A DNA stretch of 64,000 nucleotides from Microbacteriaceae bacterium. GTDB lineage: Bacteria; Actinomycetota; Actinomycetes; Actinomycetales; Microbacteriaceae. Below, piece after piece: positions 1 to 8,024 of the stretch. The notes under the pieces were generated by a model. The model made no database searches. It saw only the letters and a list, made by a program, of their open reading frames with translations, and was not told where the DNA came from. Within the stretch, counting starts at the first letter, position 1, and each line of letters begins with the position of its first letter. A program made the translations under genes and the position numbers. The stretch lies in the NCBI GenBank assembly GCA_019638805.1, contig JAHBTA010000007.1:24189-88188 (forward strand). Direction: 5' to 3'.

Positions 1-1501
1 GCTCCCGCACGGCGGTGGGCACCTGGAGGTGCTTGGGCAGCACGAGGCCGAGCGGCAGCGCGGCGGAGAACGCCGAGTCCTGCGATCCGTACACGGGCCG
101 CAGTCGGAGCCTCGCGGTCGCCGCGAGGTTGTCGACCGCAGCACGTGCGTCGGCGGTCATGGTCGGGTCGGTCACCGTGGCGGTGACGAGCATCCCGAAG
201 TTGACCAGGCCCGCGCCGGAGGCTTCCTCGTCGGCGGTCGCCAGCGCCGCCCGGGTCGTGGCGATGTTGCGAGCGTTGGGCTGGTTGCTCGAGGTGAGGT
301 TGAACCTCGCCGCCCGGGCGTCGGCGTCGACGATCGCCGCAGCCCGACCAGCCGGGATCGGGCGGTAGAGCAGCGTGACGCGCTTGCGGGCGATGTCGCG
401 GTGCGGCGCGAGAAGCCGCGTCAGCACCGACGAGGGCACGTTGCCCCGCGGGGCGGTGCTCATCATCCACGTCACCGACAGGGCGGAGTCGTGGCGGTAG
501 GAGTCCCACCGTGCTTCGGTGGCGACGGGTCCGACTTCCGGCCACGGGATCTTCGGCGGCTCGCCCGCGGCGTTCGCCTCGTCGATCAGGACCGCGGCCG
601 CGGGGTCGTAGGCGATCCGCACCAGTTCGGTGAGCTGCTGCGCGCTCACCGGCCGCACGGCGCCGGCGCCGGTCGCGCCGAGCGACTGCGTGAGGCCGGG
701 GATGCGGGAGGCCAGTTCGCGGCCCATCTCCTCCGGGGTGCGCCGCTTGCCCCCCGGCCGCGTGGCGGCGGAGAACGTCAGCGCCACATATGCCTTCACG
801 ACCGCGGAGCCGGCCGGGTAGGCATCCACGATCCCCTCGAGCAGTTCGCGGGAGAACGTCGGCGCGTCGTCGACGACGCGCAGCCCGACGTCGCGGCGCA
901 GTCGCAGGCCGGTGTCGGGAGCCGTCTCGAGCGTCACGGAGACCGCCTCGAGGCCGGGTTCCTCTCCGGCGTTGGCCAGCCACATACCCCACTCGGCCAC
1001 CCATACGTCGAGCTGCTCGGTGTCGACGAGCGAGGACCCGTCCGGGTCGGTCCCGAGGACGACGGTGTAGTCGCCCTGGGAGGGCAGGTAGAGCAGCGCG
1101 AACGGGCGCTGGTAGGAGTCGTACCACTCGGTCAGCCGGGAGCCGGCGACCAGGCCGGGGAGTTGGGCGGTGCCCCACTCCGCCCGACCCAGCGGTCCCG
1201 CCCGGTAGATGTGGTTGCGCTTGCGCCGCGTGTTCATCCAGCCCACCCTCGTGACGATTCGTGCGAACGCGCTCTGTCCGTGGCGATCGCGCACGGACAC
1301 GAGCAGCAGGAACAGAACGACGACCCCCATCACCACGAAGCCAGCGGCGAGGCCGCCCGCGATCGTGGCGATGACGGCGATCGCCGTACCGCCCAGCAAG
1401 ATCCCGGTGCCGATGGCTCCGAGACCCAGCAGCCCCGCGGTGCGGGGCCTGGTCCAGTTGCCGTAGGTCCGCAGCCGCGGTGTCGTCTCCGCGTTGGTCA
1501 T
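1..1501 (-). CDS. SCO6880-family conjugation protein (3' end beyond window)
   Basis: Membrane protein of actinobacterial conjugative type IV secretion systems, usually encoded next to a TrbL/VirB6-like channel protein, as here. The frame starts MTNAETTPRLRTYGNW, has two adjacent hydrophobic segments at about residues 22-65, and continues through a long soluble part with motifs such as YRAGPLGRAEWGTAQLPG. Five hundred codons are open to the window edge, close to the usual family length, so little is missing. The ATG overlaps the stop of the preceding gene as ATGA, implying translational coupling. Family assignment is by pattern recognition. The VirB4/TraG ATPases expected in such a system would lie further left. 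Confidence 0.85.
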   Translation of the reverse strand, partial: MTNAETTPRLRTYGNWTRPRTAGLLGLGAIGTGILLGGTAIAVIATIAGGLAAGFVVMGVVVLFLLLVSVRDRHGQSAFARIVTRVGWMNTRRKRNHIYRAGPLGRAEWGTAQLPGLVAGSRLTEWYDSYQRPFALLYLPSQGDYTVVLGTDPDGSSLVDTEQLDVWVAEWGMWLANAGEEPGLEAVSVTLETAPDTGLRLRRDVGLRVVDDAPTFSRELLEGIVDAYPAGSAVVKAYVALTFSAATRPGGKRRTPEEMGRELASRIPGLTQSLGATGAGAVRPVSAQQLTELVRIAYDPAAAVLIDEANAAGEPPKIPWPEVGPVATEARWDSYRHDSALSVTWMMSTAPRGNVPSSVLTRLLAPHRDIARKRVTLLYRPIPAGRAAAIVDADARAARFNLTSSNQPNARNIATTRAALATADEEASGAGLVNFGMLVTATVTDPTMTADARAAVDNLAATARLRLRPVYGSQDSAFSAALPLGLVLPKHLQVPTAVRE

Positions 1502-3030
1502 CGGGACCCCTCCGGCCCGCCGTCGCCGGTCGCGTCAGCCGCGGCGGCCTGCGCGGCTCCCGCCGCGGCGGTCCCCGCCTGGGCCGCACCCTTGGCGACG
1601 CCCGTGCCGACCGCGACGCCAGCGCCGACCGGGCCAGCGGCCGCGGCCGCGCCTCCGGCTGCGGCTCCGCCACCCGCGGCCGCGCCGCTGGCTCCGGCTC
1701 CACCGCCTGCGGCGGCGGACTTCCCGGCACCCGCGGTGGCGGCTCCGGTGGGACCGGACTGCCCTCCACCGGCACCGCCGCTGGGGCTCGAGGTGCGCGC
1801 TCGGCTGATCGCGCCGGTCGCGGCTTCCCCTGCCGCGGCCGCGCCCATCATGCCCATCGCGACTCCACCCATCGCTCCCCCTCCGACCGCGGCCGCGGTC
1901 GCGGGGGCGACGAAGCGCAGCAGCGCCGGCAGGGCCACGAGGGCCAGGAGCATGAGGCCCAGGCCGGTGACAATGGCGACGATGCCGCTCGCGTCATCCG
2001 CGAAGGCGTCGGTGCCGACCAGCCGGAACGCGGCGGCGTAGATCAGGGCGGCGGCGGGCTTGTAGAGGATGAACGCGATCGTCCACCCGATGGCCCGCTG
2101 GAACCACTGGCGCCCCATCTGCGTGTTGCTGAAGCTCGCGGTGAGCGGCAGCACGCCGGCGAGCACCACGAGCAGCCCGCCGCGGATGACCATGAGGGCG
2201 ACCTGCACGTAGGTCATCAGCAGAGCGAGGGCGGCGAGCACCAGCAGCGCGATCGTCGCCAGGCCCGGGGTCGCGGCCGCGGTGAGGCCGATCATGTTGA
2301 GCATGTTCTGGCCGAAGCAGGCCGAGTCCGCGCCGACGTCGCATCCGGTGGCTCCGTTCAGCACCCACACGGAGAAGGCGTCGGCCGCGGCGACCGCGAG
2401 GGCGATGATGGTCAGCCCGGCGCCGGAGACGGCGACGAGCGTGATGAGCGACTGGAGCAGATCGCGGCCGGGGTTGGCGCGCTGCTCCCACGCCATGCGG
2501 ATGCCGGCGACGATGACGGACACGACCGCCATCACGCCGACGTAGAACCACAGTGAGTTCTGGATGAACCCGGTGGCGCTCGATGACCCGTCCGGCGCGG
2601 ACGCCGGCAGGATCGCGGCGACGATCGCCGTCGCGCCGGAGATCAGCACCACCGCACCGAGGATGAAGCCGAGTCGGCCGACGAGGGCGGTGCCCTCGCC
2701 GCGCCGGGCGCGGAAGATGAACAGGTACGCCAGGCCGATGACGGACAGCACCGCGACCGCGATGCCGATCCACATCACGTAGCCGAGGATCTCCGACACG
2801 GCCCCCGACTGAGGCGGGGTGCCGCTCCCGGCGCTCCCCTGGCCTGCCGTCAGGACCGGTGTGGGCACGTAGACCCACATCGTCCCGACTCCGGCGATCG
2901 CCTGGCCGAACGCCTCGTAGGTCTGCCGAGCCAGTTCCTCGATCGCGTCGTTCGCCGCGCCCGAGACGATGTCCCCGATGATCTCGCCACCGATGCAGGC
3001 GAGATCATCCGGCGCGCACTCTTCGCCCAC
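1498..3030 (-). CDS. TrbL/VirB6-like polytopic conjugation protein
   Basis: 510-aa inner-membrane protein, probable VirB6/TrbL-type component of the mating channel. After a short Cys-containing N terminus (CAPDDLACIGGEI) come many hydrophobic segments between about residues 80 and 400 (for example VMWIGIAVAVLSVIGLAYLF), with a long Ala/Gly-rich tail over the last 100 residues. The disordered tail and 7-9 membrane segments are typical of actinobacterial TrbL-like proteins. It sits between the VirB8-like and SCO6880 genes in one minus-strand operon. The stop overlaps the next start. Confidence 0.8.
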   Translation of the reverse strand: MGEECAPDDLACIGGEIIGDIVSGAANDAIEELARQTYEAFGQAIAGVGTMWVYVPTPVLTAGQGSAGSGTPPQSGAVSEILGYVMWIGIAVAVLSVIGLAYLFIFRARRGEGTALVGRLGFILGAVVLISGATAIVAAILPASAPDGSSSATGFIQNSLWFYVGVMAVVSVIVAGIRMAWEQRANPGRDLLQSLITLVAVSGAGLTIIALAVAAADAFSVWVLNGATGCDVGADSACFGQNMLNMIGLTAAATPGLATIALLVLAALALLMTYVQVALMVIRGGLLVVLAGVLPLTASFSNTQMGRQWFQRAIGWTIAFILYKPAAALIYAAAFRLVGTDAFADDASGIVAIVTGLGLMLLALVALPALLRFVAPATAAAVGGGAMGGVAMGMMGAAAAGEAATGAISRARTSSPSGGAGGGQSGPTGAATAGAGKSAAAGGGAGASGAAAGGGAAAGGAAAAAGPVGAGVAVGTGVAKGAAQAGTAAAGAAQAAAADATGDGGPEGSR

Positions 3031-3033
3031 GGC

Positions 3034-3741
3034 CTATGCCCCCGCCCACGGGGTGTATCCGCCGAGGCTCGTGATGGCGGCCGGCGACAGAGGCAGCCCG
3101 CCGTCGTCAGTGACGACTACCTTCCAGTCTCCGTCCGCCCATGACAGTCGGACGGGCAGGCTCGCCATCTCGCCGGTGCTGTACGTCACCGCGAGATCGA
3201 CCGTTGCGCTGGCGGCGGAGTAGTCGGTGATGGCAAACCCGCTGACCTGCACACGGTTCGCGGACGGAACCCCGGGGTCGCTGGCGGCGACGACCTCGCG
3301 GCCAGGACCAGGTGCGAGTAGCTCCGCACGGCGGCCGCGGAGCTCTGCGTCGGTGAACACGGCCATGTAGTTCACCGCGGCATACAGCGCGCCCTCGGCC
3401 GTGTGGGCGAAGCAGCTCCGGAGACCGTCGTCGACGACCCCCGGGCCGACGTCGGGGTCGGTCGGTGCCGCGACGGTTCCGACCAGTTCCCACTCGTTGT
3501 CGGGTGCGGAGTCGAGCGTGCTCTCGTCCTCGAACCCGGGCAGGCCGCACACGCTGCGGTCGGATGCCGCCACGGGCGGCGTCCCGTCGTCGGGGTTCTC
3601 CGGCGTCGGCTGGTCGACCGGCGCGAGGATCGCGCTGGTCAGCACGATCACGCCGGCGACGAGGATCGTTCCCACCACGATGGCGGCGGCGATCAGCCCG
3701 CGGCGGTTGCCGCGGGTGCCCGAGTCTCCCTGGTCGCTCAT
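3034..3741 (-). CDS. Single-pass VirB8-like conjugation protein
   Basis: 235-aa protein, starting at MSDQGDSGTRGNRRG rather than at further-upstream in-frame codons, because this start lies 4 nt after the preceding stop. One membrane segment (about residues 16-38) is followed by a Pro-rich linker and an extracytoplasmic domain that ends in beta-rich sequence (DLAVTYSTGEMASLPVRLSW), resembling the NTF2-like fold of VirB8/TrbF proteins. Two Cys in the outer domain could pair. VirB8-like role is inferred from topology and operon position, not from a diagnostic motif. Confidence 0.65.
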   Translation of the reverse strand: MSDQGDSGTRGNRRGLIAAAIVVGTILVAGVIVLTSAILAPVDQPTPENPDDGTPPVAASDRSVCGLPGFEDESTLDSAPDNEWELVGTVAAPTDPDVGPGVVDDGLRSCFAHTAEGALYAAVNYMAVFTDAELRGRRAELLAPGPGREVVAASDPGVPSANRVQVSGFAITDYSAASATVDLAVTYSTGEMASLPVRLSWADGDWKVVVTDDGGLPLSPAAITSLGGYTPWAGA

Positions 3742-3745
3742 CGGC

Positions 3746-4042
3746 TCAGGCGTCGAGGATGAATCCGACGAAGGACACCGCGCCGGAGGCGAGGATGATC
3801 GCCGCGATGATCCAGCCGAGGTTCCCCAGTTCGCGGCCTGCTTCGCCACGACGGCTGTTGAACATGAGCGTCACAGCCACGACGATGATGCCCAGCACGG
3901 CGAGGGCCAGCGCGATCCACTTGCCCCACCCGATGATGAGGGCGAACGGCCCCTCCACCCCGGGAGGGGCTTCCGGGTCCGGGTCGGGGATGAGCGTCGG
4001 CAGGTTGCCGGCGATGTCGAGCAGGGTCATCAGGACGGTCAT
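3746..4042 (-). CDS. Small two-helix membrane protein, VirB2/TrbC-like
   Basis: 98-aa protein with two hydrophobic helices (about residues 33-60 and 75-96) joined by a short basic loop (NSRRGEAGRELGN). Size, topology and position before VirB8-like and TrbL-like genes match the pilin-like or channel subunit of actinobacterial conjugation systems. ATG at 4042 has a GAAAGG ribosome-binding site; a second in-frame ATG four codons later is possible. Not proven to be a pilin. Confidence 0.65.
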   Translation of the reverse strand: MTVLMTLLDIAGNLPTLIPDPDPEAPPGVEGPFALIIGWGKWIALALAVLGIIVVAVTLMFNSRRGEAGRELGNLGWIIAAIILASGAVSFVGFILDA

Positions 4043-4053
4043 GGTGTGGCCTT

Positions 4054-4560
4054 TCAGGAGTGGACGGGAGACAGCGACAGGTCGGTGAACAGGCGGAGGT
4101 ACTCGCGGGGCAGGTCGTGGGGGTCCGGCTCGCCGGTGCGCCACTTGCCCATCCACGGAAGCGACCAGGTGCGCGGGACTCCCCCGCTCACCAGGTGCAC
4201 GTAGTCGCGGAGCTCGCGGGGCAGACGCCCCGCTGCGTCGGCCACGAGGACAAGTCCCTCGAGCCGCACGTCGTCGCCCAGCACGCCCGACGCCCACTCG
4301 CGGGCGGCGCGCTGCGCGGCCGCAAGGCCCGCCCGGTTGGTCCGGGCGACAAGGACAACGCGGGCCAGGGTGCCCCGCTGCGCGGGCACCGGCCAGGCGT
4401 GATCCGCGGCCTGCGTCCTGCTCGCCAGGCCGGCGAGGGTGGACTCCCCCGCTCCCCCGTGCGCGCCCAGCCACCACATCGTCGGCTGGCTGTAGGTGGG
4501 ACGCGTCGGGAGGCGGTCGGCGTTGTCCGGGACCGGGACGCCGGCCTGCGGCCCGGTCAC
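4054..4560 (-). CDS. DUF6668-family protein
   Basis: 168-aa soluble protein with GTG start. It has the look of a degenerate P-loop protein: MWWLGAHGGAGESTLAGL near residue 30 resembles a Walker A motif with Lys replaced by Glu, followed by a VVLVARTN strand and LEGLVLVADAAGR. I recognise it as the DUF6668 type found in actinobacterial conjugation clusters; function unknown. First gene of the leftward transfer operon, 11 nt before the VirB2-like gene. The start is uncertain because no clear ribosome-binding site precedes it. Confidence 0.65.
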   Translation of the reverse strand: MTGPQAGVPVPDNADRLPTRPTYSQPTMWWLGAHGGAGESTLAGLASRTQAADHAWPVPAQRGTLARVVLVARTNRAGLAAAQRAAREWASGVLGDDVRLEGLVLVADAAGRLPRELRDYVHLVSGGVPRTWSLPWMGKWRTGEPDPHDLPREYLRLFTDLSLSPVHS

Positions 4561-4789
4561 CGTGCGCGAGCGTGCCGGCCGTGGCGTGACCGGCTGAGGC
4601 TCCGCCCCCCTTACCCCGGATCATCCCGTCCACAGGTGACAGATCCCGTACCGAGTCAACCGACCGGTCTGGCCCTCATCGTGGCTTGGGCCATAGTACC
4701 GAGCAATAGGAAAACTACACCCCCACTAGGAAAAATGCACCGCGGTCGCTAGCATCTTTCATCTGTGGGGAGTGAGAGGGGGACCTCCT
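4561..4789 (+). promoter_or_regulatory. Divergent intergenic region with a 14-bp direct repeat
   Basis: This 229-bp region separates the leftward transfer operon from the rightward lipoprotein/M23 operon and must hold both promoters. Two near-identical 14-mers, TAGGAAAACTACAC (4707-4720) and TAGGAAAAATGCAC (4727-4740), repeat with a 20-bp period in the only A-rich patch. Spacing near two helical turns suggests a binding site for a dimeric regulator. No clear -35/-10 pair was assigned. Confidence 0.5.
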
Positions 4790-5278
4790 ATGACGCGTAC
4801 GACGGTGGCTGTCGCGGTGGCCGTGGTGGCGGCTTTTGTGGCGGTCGTCGCCGCTCTTGTCGGCTGTGCCCCCGTCGACGAGATGCCGGCGAGCCCCGTC
4901 CCGACCGTCCTGGTCGAGCACGACGACGGCGAGGTCGTCACCCCCGAGGTGGCGTCGGGGGCGACGCAGCGCGAAGCGATCGTCGCGGCCGAGAAGGCGA
5001 TGCGCACCTTCGCCCAGCCGGATCTGTCCCCGGCCGACTGGTACGAGGCGATGCTGCCGCTGCTGAGCGAGTCGGCCGGCGTCGCGTACCGGACGATGGA
5101 CCCCACGGCGATCCCCGTGCGACGCGTCCTCGAGGGCGCCTACGTCCTCGAGGGCAGCACAGAGGTGGCGCTCATCGTCCGCGTCCCGACCGACGTCGGC
5201 GCGTACAACGTCAGCCTCACCCGATCGGGCGTCGACCAGCCGTGGCTGGCCGAGCGCATCCGGCCCGCGGACGCCTGA
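4790..5278 (+). CDS. Putative lipoprotein of the conjugation operon
   Basis: 162-aa secreted protein. The start at MTRTTVAVAV follows a GGGGGACC site and is followed by a hydrophobic signal (about residues 5-24) ending in a lipobox-like VVAALVGC, so Cys at about residue 24 would be lipidated. The mature part, with ATQREAIVAAEKAMRTFAQP and a short beta-rich end, resembles small VirB8/TrbF-like NTF2 domains but is too divergent to name. It is followed 1 nt later by the M23 peptidase gene. Confidence 0.7.
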   Translation: MTRTTVAVAVAVVAAFVAVVAALVGCAPVDEMPASPVPTVLVEHDDGEVVTPEVASGATQREAIVAAEKAMRTFAQPDLSPADWYEAMLPLLSESAGVAYRTMDPTAIPVRRVLEGAYVLEGSTEVALIVRVPTDVGAYNVSLTRSGVDQPWLAERIRPADA

Positions 5279-5279
5279 C

Positions 5280-6281
5280 GTGGAACGGTCGGGGGGAATC
5301 GCAGCAGCGGCGATCGCCGCGCCCGTACTTCTGATCGTCGGTCTGTTCACGATCATCCTTCTGATCATGGCTCCGGCCGGGCAGGCGGCCGCGTGCGGCC
5401 CGCCGTCCCGGATCGACGTGAACGCGCTCCCCGAGGGACCCGTCGCCGGCTACTCCGGCGACGCCCTCGAAGCCGCGGCGGAGATCATGAACGCCGGCGT
5501 CGACGCGGCGATGTCCCGGCAGGCCCAGGTCATCGCCGTCATGGTCGCGATCACCGACGCCGACCTGCAGCTCGAGGACCCCGCCGCCACGGCGTCAGAG
5601 TTCTACACGGCGCTGTCCCTCACCCCCGGCTGGGAGCAGCTCTCCGGCACCGTCGTCGCGTTCCAGATCCACGGCGGCGATGACCCGTTCGCCTACGAGG
5701 CGGCCGAGGCCGTCGCGGTGGAGATCGTCGGCACCCTCGCCGGGGGTGGGCAGGTGGTCTGTCAGAGCGGCTACCTGGTGATGCCGCTGGACCCGGAGTA
5801 CCGGATGACCGACGACTTCGGCCCGCGGCCGTGCCCGCTGATCCTCAGCAACGGCGCGTGCGCCGCGTCGACGTGGCACCCCGCCGTCGACCTTCAGAAC
5901 ACCAGCGGTCCGTGCGGCGCGCCGATCTACGCCATCACCGCGGGCACCGTCACCTACGCCGCCGGCTATCAGATGTCGGTACGCAGCCCCGAGGGCTACA
6001 CCGTCCACTACCTGCACATGGCCGGCAGCGACATGCTCGCCGCGGTGGGCGAGACGGTCGAGGCCGGTCAGCAGATTTCGCGTGTCGGCAGCAACGGCCC
6101 GTCGACCGGGTGCCACCTGGACCTGCGGATCAACGTCGTCGGGACCACCAACACCACCATCGCCGGCCTCCCCCGATCCGAGTCGATCGGGGGGCCGGTC
6201 GGGTGGGTGGACCCCGAGGCGTTCTACGCCGCCCTCGGTCTCGAGCTGTGCCCGAGCGAGACGTGCGGCAGGACCTATTGA
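5280..6281 (+). CDS. Membrane-anchored M23 (LytM-type) peptidase
   Basis: 333-aa peptidoglycan hydrolase candidate that would open the wall for the mating channel. GTG start; N-terminal membrane segment at residues 8-31; C-terminal M23 domain at about residues 170-325. Zinc-ligand motif HPAVD (H200, D204) and catalytic YLHM (H246) are present. The usual HxH near the end reads CHLDL (H279, D281), so the third zinc ligand is Asp instead of His. Four or more Cys outside the membrane could form disulfides. The stop overlaps the FHA gene start (TGATG). Confidence 0.85.
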   Translation: MERSGGIAAAAIAAPVLLIVGLFTIILLIMAPAGQAAACGPPSRIDVNALPEGPVAGYSGDALEAAAEIMNAGVDAAMSRQAQVIAVMVAITDADLQLEDPAATASEFYTALSLTPGWEQLSGTVVAFQIHGGDDPFAYEAAEAVAVEIVGTLAGGGQVVCQSGYLVMPLDPEYRMTDDFGPRPCPLILSNGACAASTWHPAVDLQNTSGPCGAPIYAITAGTVTYAAGYQMSVRSPEGYTVHYLHMAGSDMLAAVGETVEAGQQISRVGSNGPSTGCHLDLRINVVGTTNTTIAGLPRSESIGGPVGWVDPEAFYAALGLELCPSETCGRTY

Positions 6282-7009
6282 TGAGTAGAGAGCGACCCCC
6301 GGCCTACCCGGTGATCCACGTGAACGTCCTCGAGGACGGCAGCGCTACGGCGAACGTCGCCGGCGAGCACCGCACCTTCCCCGACGACGTGCCCGAGCGC
6401 ACCCGCGATCGCGTCATCCGCTACGCCGTCGAGGTGGCCGAGCGGATGCACCGCGGCGTGCGCATGACGATCGCGGAGGGCGGCGGCGAGTACCAGCTCG
6501 CCGTGTACCCGGACGGCGAGGTGACACAGCTCGAGGACACGCCGAGTCGGCGCCGCTCGAAGGCTCAGGCCACGGTCGCCGTGTCGCCGGCGCCGCCGCG
6601 ACCGGCGCCGCTCCCCGACCCGGCCGAGCGGTTCGCGATCGCCCCTCCGCCGGTCGAGCCGCGCCGCGGCGCGAGCGCCGTGCTGCGGTTCAGCACGGGC
6701 GATACCGCGGAGATCCGGTACCGCGCCATCATCGGCCGCCAGCCGGATGCGGCGCCCGACGTCGACGGGTGGCAACTCGTCGAGGTCCGCGACATCACCA
6801 AGACCATGAGCCGCGTCCACGCCGAGGTCGAGTTCCGCACCGGGACGCTGTGGCTCACCGACCGCGGATCGGGCAACGGCACGAAGGTCCGGCGCGGAAC
6901 CAAGGTCCGCGCCGTCCCTGCCGGCATCCGCGTCGACGTCGCCGCGGGCGACGTGATTGAACTCGGCTCGCAAGTGACCTGCACCATCGACATGAAGGAG
7001 TCGTCATGA
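6281..7009 (+). CDS. FHA-domain protein
   Basis: 242-aa cytoplasmic protein with a C-terminal forkhead-associated domain at about residues 133-235. Hallmarks are IIGRQPD (residues 150-156), TMSRVHAEV (175-183) and DRGSGNGT (194-201), the phosphothreonine-binding GR, SxxH and NG motifs. The N terminus (about 1-90) is a small alpha/beta region, then a Pro-rich linker. Likely scaffold responding to Ser/Thr kinase signalling in the transfer operon (inference). Start and stop both overlap neighbouring genes, so it belongs to the operon 4790-7524. Confidence 0.85.
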   Translation: MSRERPPAYPVIHVNVLEDGSATANVAGEHRTFPDDVPERTRDRVIRYAVEVAERMHRGVRMTIAEGGGEYQLAVYPDGEVTQLEDTPSRRRSKAQATVAVSPAPPRPAPLPDPAERFAIAPPPVEPRRGASAVLRFSTGDTAEIRYRAIIGRQPDAAPDVDGWQLVEVRDITKTMSRVHAEVEFRTGTLWLTDRGSGNGTKVRRGTKVRAVPAGIRVDVAAGDVIELGSQVTCTIDMKESS

Positions 7010-7524
7010 CCAGCCTCCCCGGAACGGGGGTTGCGACCTGGGATACTCGACGGCATGCTCCACGCCCCGAACGGGAGCCCTCCCCCGGAATCCTCAGCCG
7101 AATCCCGCCCGAGCTGATGGATGCCGACTATTGGGACGCGCTTCCCGACCCGATCCCCGTCGCGCACCTGGCCGTGATCTTCCGCGTGCACGAGCAGACC
7201 ATCCTCAACCGGCTCGCGGACGGCACGATCCCAGCGCACCGCATCGGGCGCTCCTGGATCGTGTTCAAGGCCGAGCTCTACGCCTTCCTCATGAAGCGGC
7301 GAGGGCAGCCGCTCGAGGCCGAACCCGACCCGCTGGTCGGCTTCCCCGAGGACCTCGACATCGAGGACCTGATGGCCTTGTTCGGCAAGCACAAGCAGAC
7401 CATCCGACGCTGGCTCATCGACCAGGAGCTGCCCGGCTACCAGGAGCTCGACCGCTCCTGGCGATGCGGGCGCGAGGCCCTGCGAATCCGACTCGAGCAG
7501 ACCCGCCCGACCCGCACCGGTTAA
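7006..7524 (+). CDS. Protein with two excisionase/MerR-type HTH motifs
   Basis: 172-aa DNA-binding candidate. Two helix-turn-helix blocks with similar wording occur: IPVAHLAVIFRVHEQTILNR (about residues 50-69) and LDIEDLMALFGKHKQTIRRW (about 116-135), each followed by a wing-like segment ending in GRSWIVF or LDRSWRC. Such tandem excisionase-like domains occur in plasmid and ICE regulators. The ATG overlaps the FHA stop. It may autoregulate the operon (inference). The first 35 residues are low in structure. Confidence 0.65.
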   Translation: MTSLPGTGVATWDTRRHAPRPEREPSPGILSRIPPELMDADYWDALPDPIPVAHLAVIFRVHEQTILNRLADGTIPAHRIGRSWIVFKAELYAFLMKRRGQPLEAEPDPLVGFPEDLDIEDLMALFGKHKQTIRRWLIDQELPGYQELDRSWRCGREALRIRLEQTRPTRTG

Positions 7525-7587
7525 TTGCATGCGACACGCCGCAGCTCGTCCCCGGCTATCCCATGCGCTTAAGTCAGGCTTGCGCTC

Positions 7588-7824
7588 ATGATCGTCACCC
7601 GACCCAAGCGGCGTGGCCACGGAAGCCCGCCCAGTGTTCTCCTCCAGGCTCGCGTAGCGCCGGAGTCCCACGCCCTCGTCCGCGAAGCCGCTGAGCGCAG
7701 CGGCGTGTCGATGGCGTACTACGTCGAGGCCCTCGTGCAGCAGATCGTCGACGAGCGCGGCGCGCTGCCCGAGGTTCCGAACCCCCGACCGCAGCGGGAG
7801 GAGTTGCCCATCAACGCCGCTTAA
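7588..7824 (+). CDS. Small ribbon-helix-helix-like protein
   Basis: 78-aa basic protein, SVLLQARVAPESHALVREAAERSGVS followed by MAYYVEALVQQIV, the strand-helix-helix pattern of Arc/CopG/MobC-type DNA-binding proteins (motif split here for brevity). It lies just upstream of the replication gene and is followed by a hairpin. Possible copy-control or relaxosome role; function not demonstrable from sequence. Confidence 0.55.
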   Translation: MIVTRPKRRGHGSPPSVLLQARVAPESHALVREAAERSGVSMAYYVEALVQQIVDERGALPEVPNPRPQREELPINAA

Positions 7825-7832
7825 CGCCGGAA

Positions 7833-7852
7833 GGGCCACCCGAAGGTGGCCC
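7833..7852 (+). terminator. Perfect hairpin after the RHH gene
   Basis: GGGCCACC-CGAA-GGTGGCCC gives an 8-bp stem with a CGAA tetraloop, 9 nt after the stop codon at 7824. There is no T-run, as is common in high-GC actinobacteria, so it may be a terminator or an mRNA 3' end. Confidence 0.55.
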
Positions 7853-7869
7853 TACCCAAGCAGCTCTGT

Positions 7870-7967
7870 CAGATCGACACCGACGCCAATCGCCTCGATC
7901 TGAACTTGTCACCCGGGAGAACCGGGGCTGTTGCACACCCACCCTGATAAGGAGAGGAGGTGGCTAG
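7870..7967 (+). promoter_or_regulatory. Structured leader of the replication gene
   Basis: An 8-bp inverted repeat CAGATCGA/TCGATCTG (7870-7877 and 7895-7902) is followed by a CCCGG/CCGGG mini-hairpin near 7912-7925 and then a very strong Shine-Dalgarno block GGAGAGGAGG (7951-7960). No ATG, GTG or TTG in the replication-gene frame lies at proper spacing; an ATC codon (7968) does, 7 nt after the AGGAGG. A five-codon GTG reading frame (7960-7974) starts inside the SD. Reads as a copy-control leader (inference). Confidence 0.45.
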
Positions 7968-8024
7968 ATCGTAACCGACGACCACGCTTCTCAGCTACCC
8001 CAGCGAGACGTTTTTCCCAAATCT

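Noticed and set aside
29..2041. Plus-strand 670-codon frame at the left edge
   Set aside because: Low-complexity shadow of the SCO6880 and TrbL-like genes on the opposite strand.
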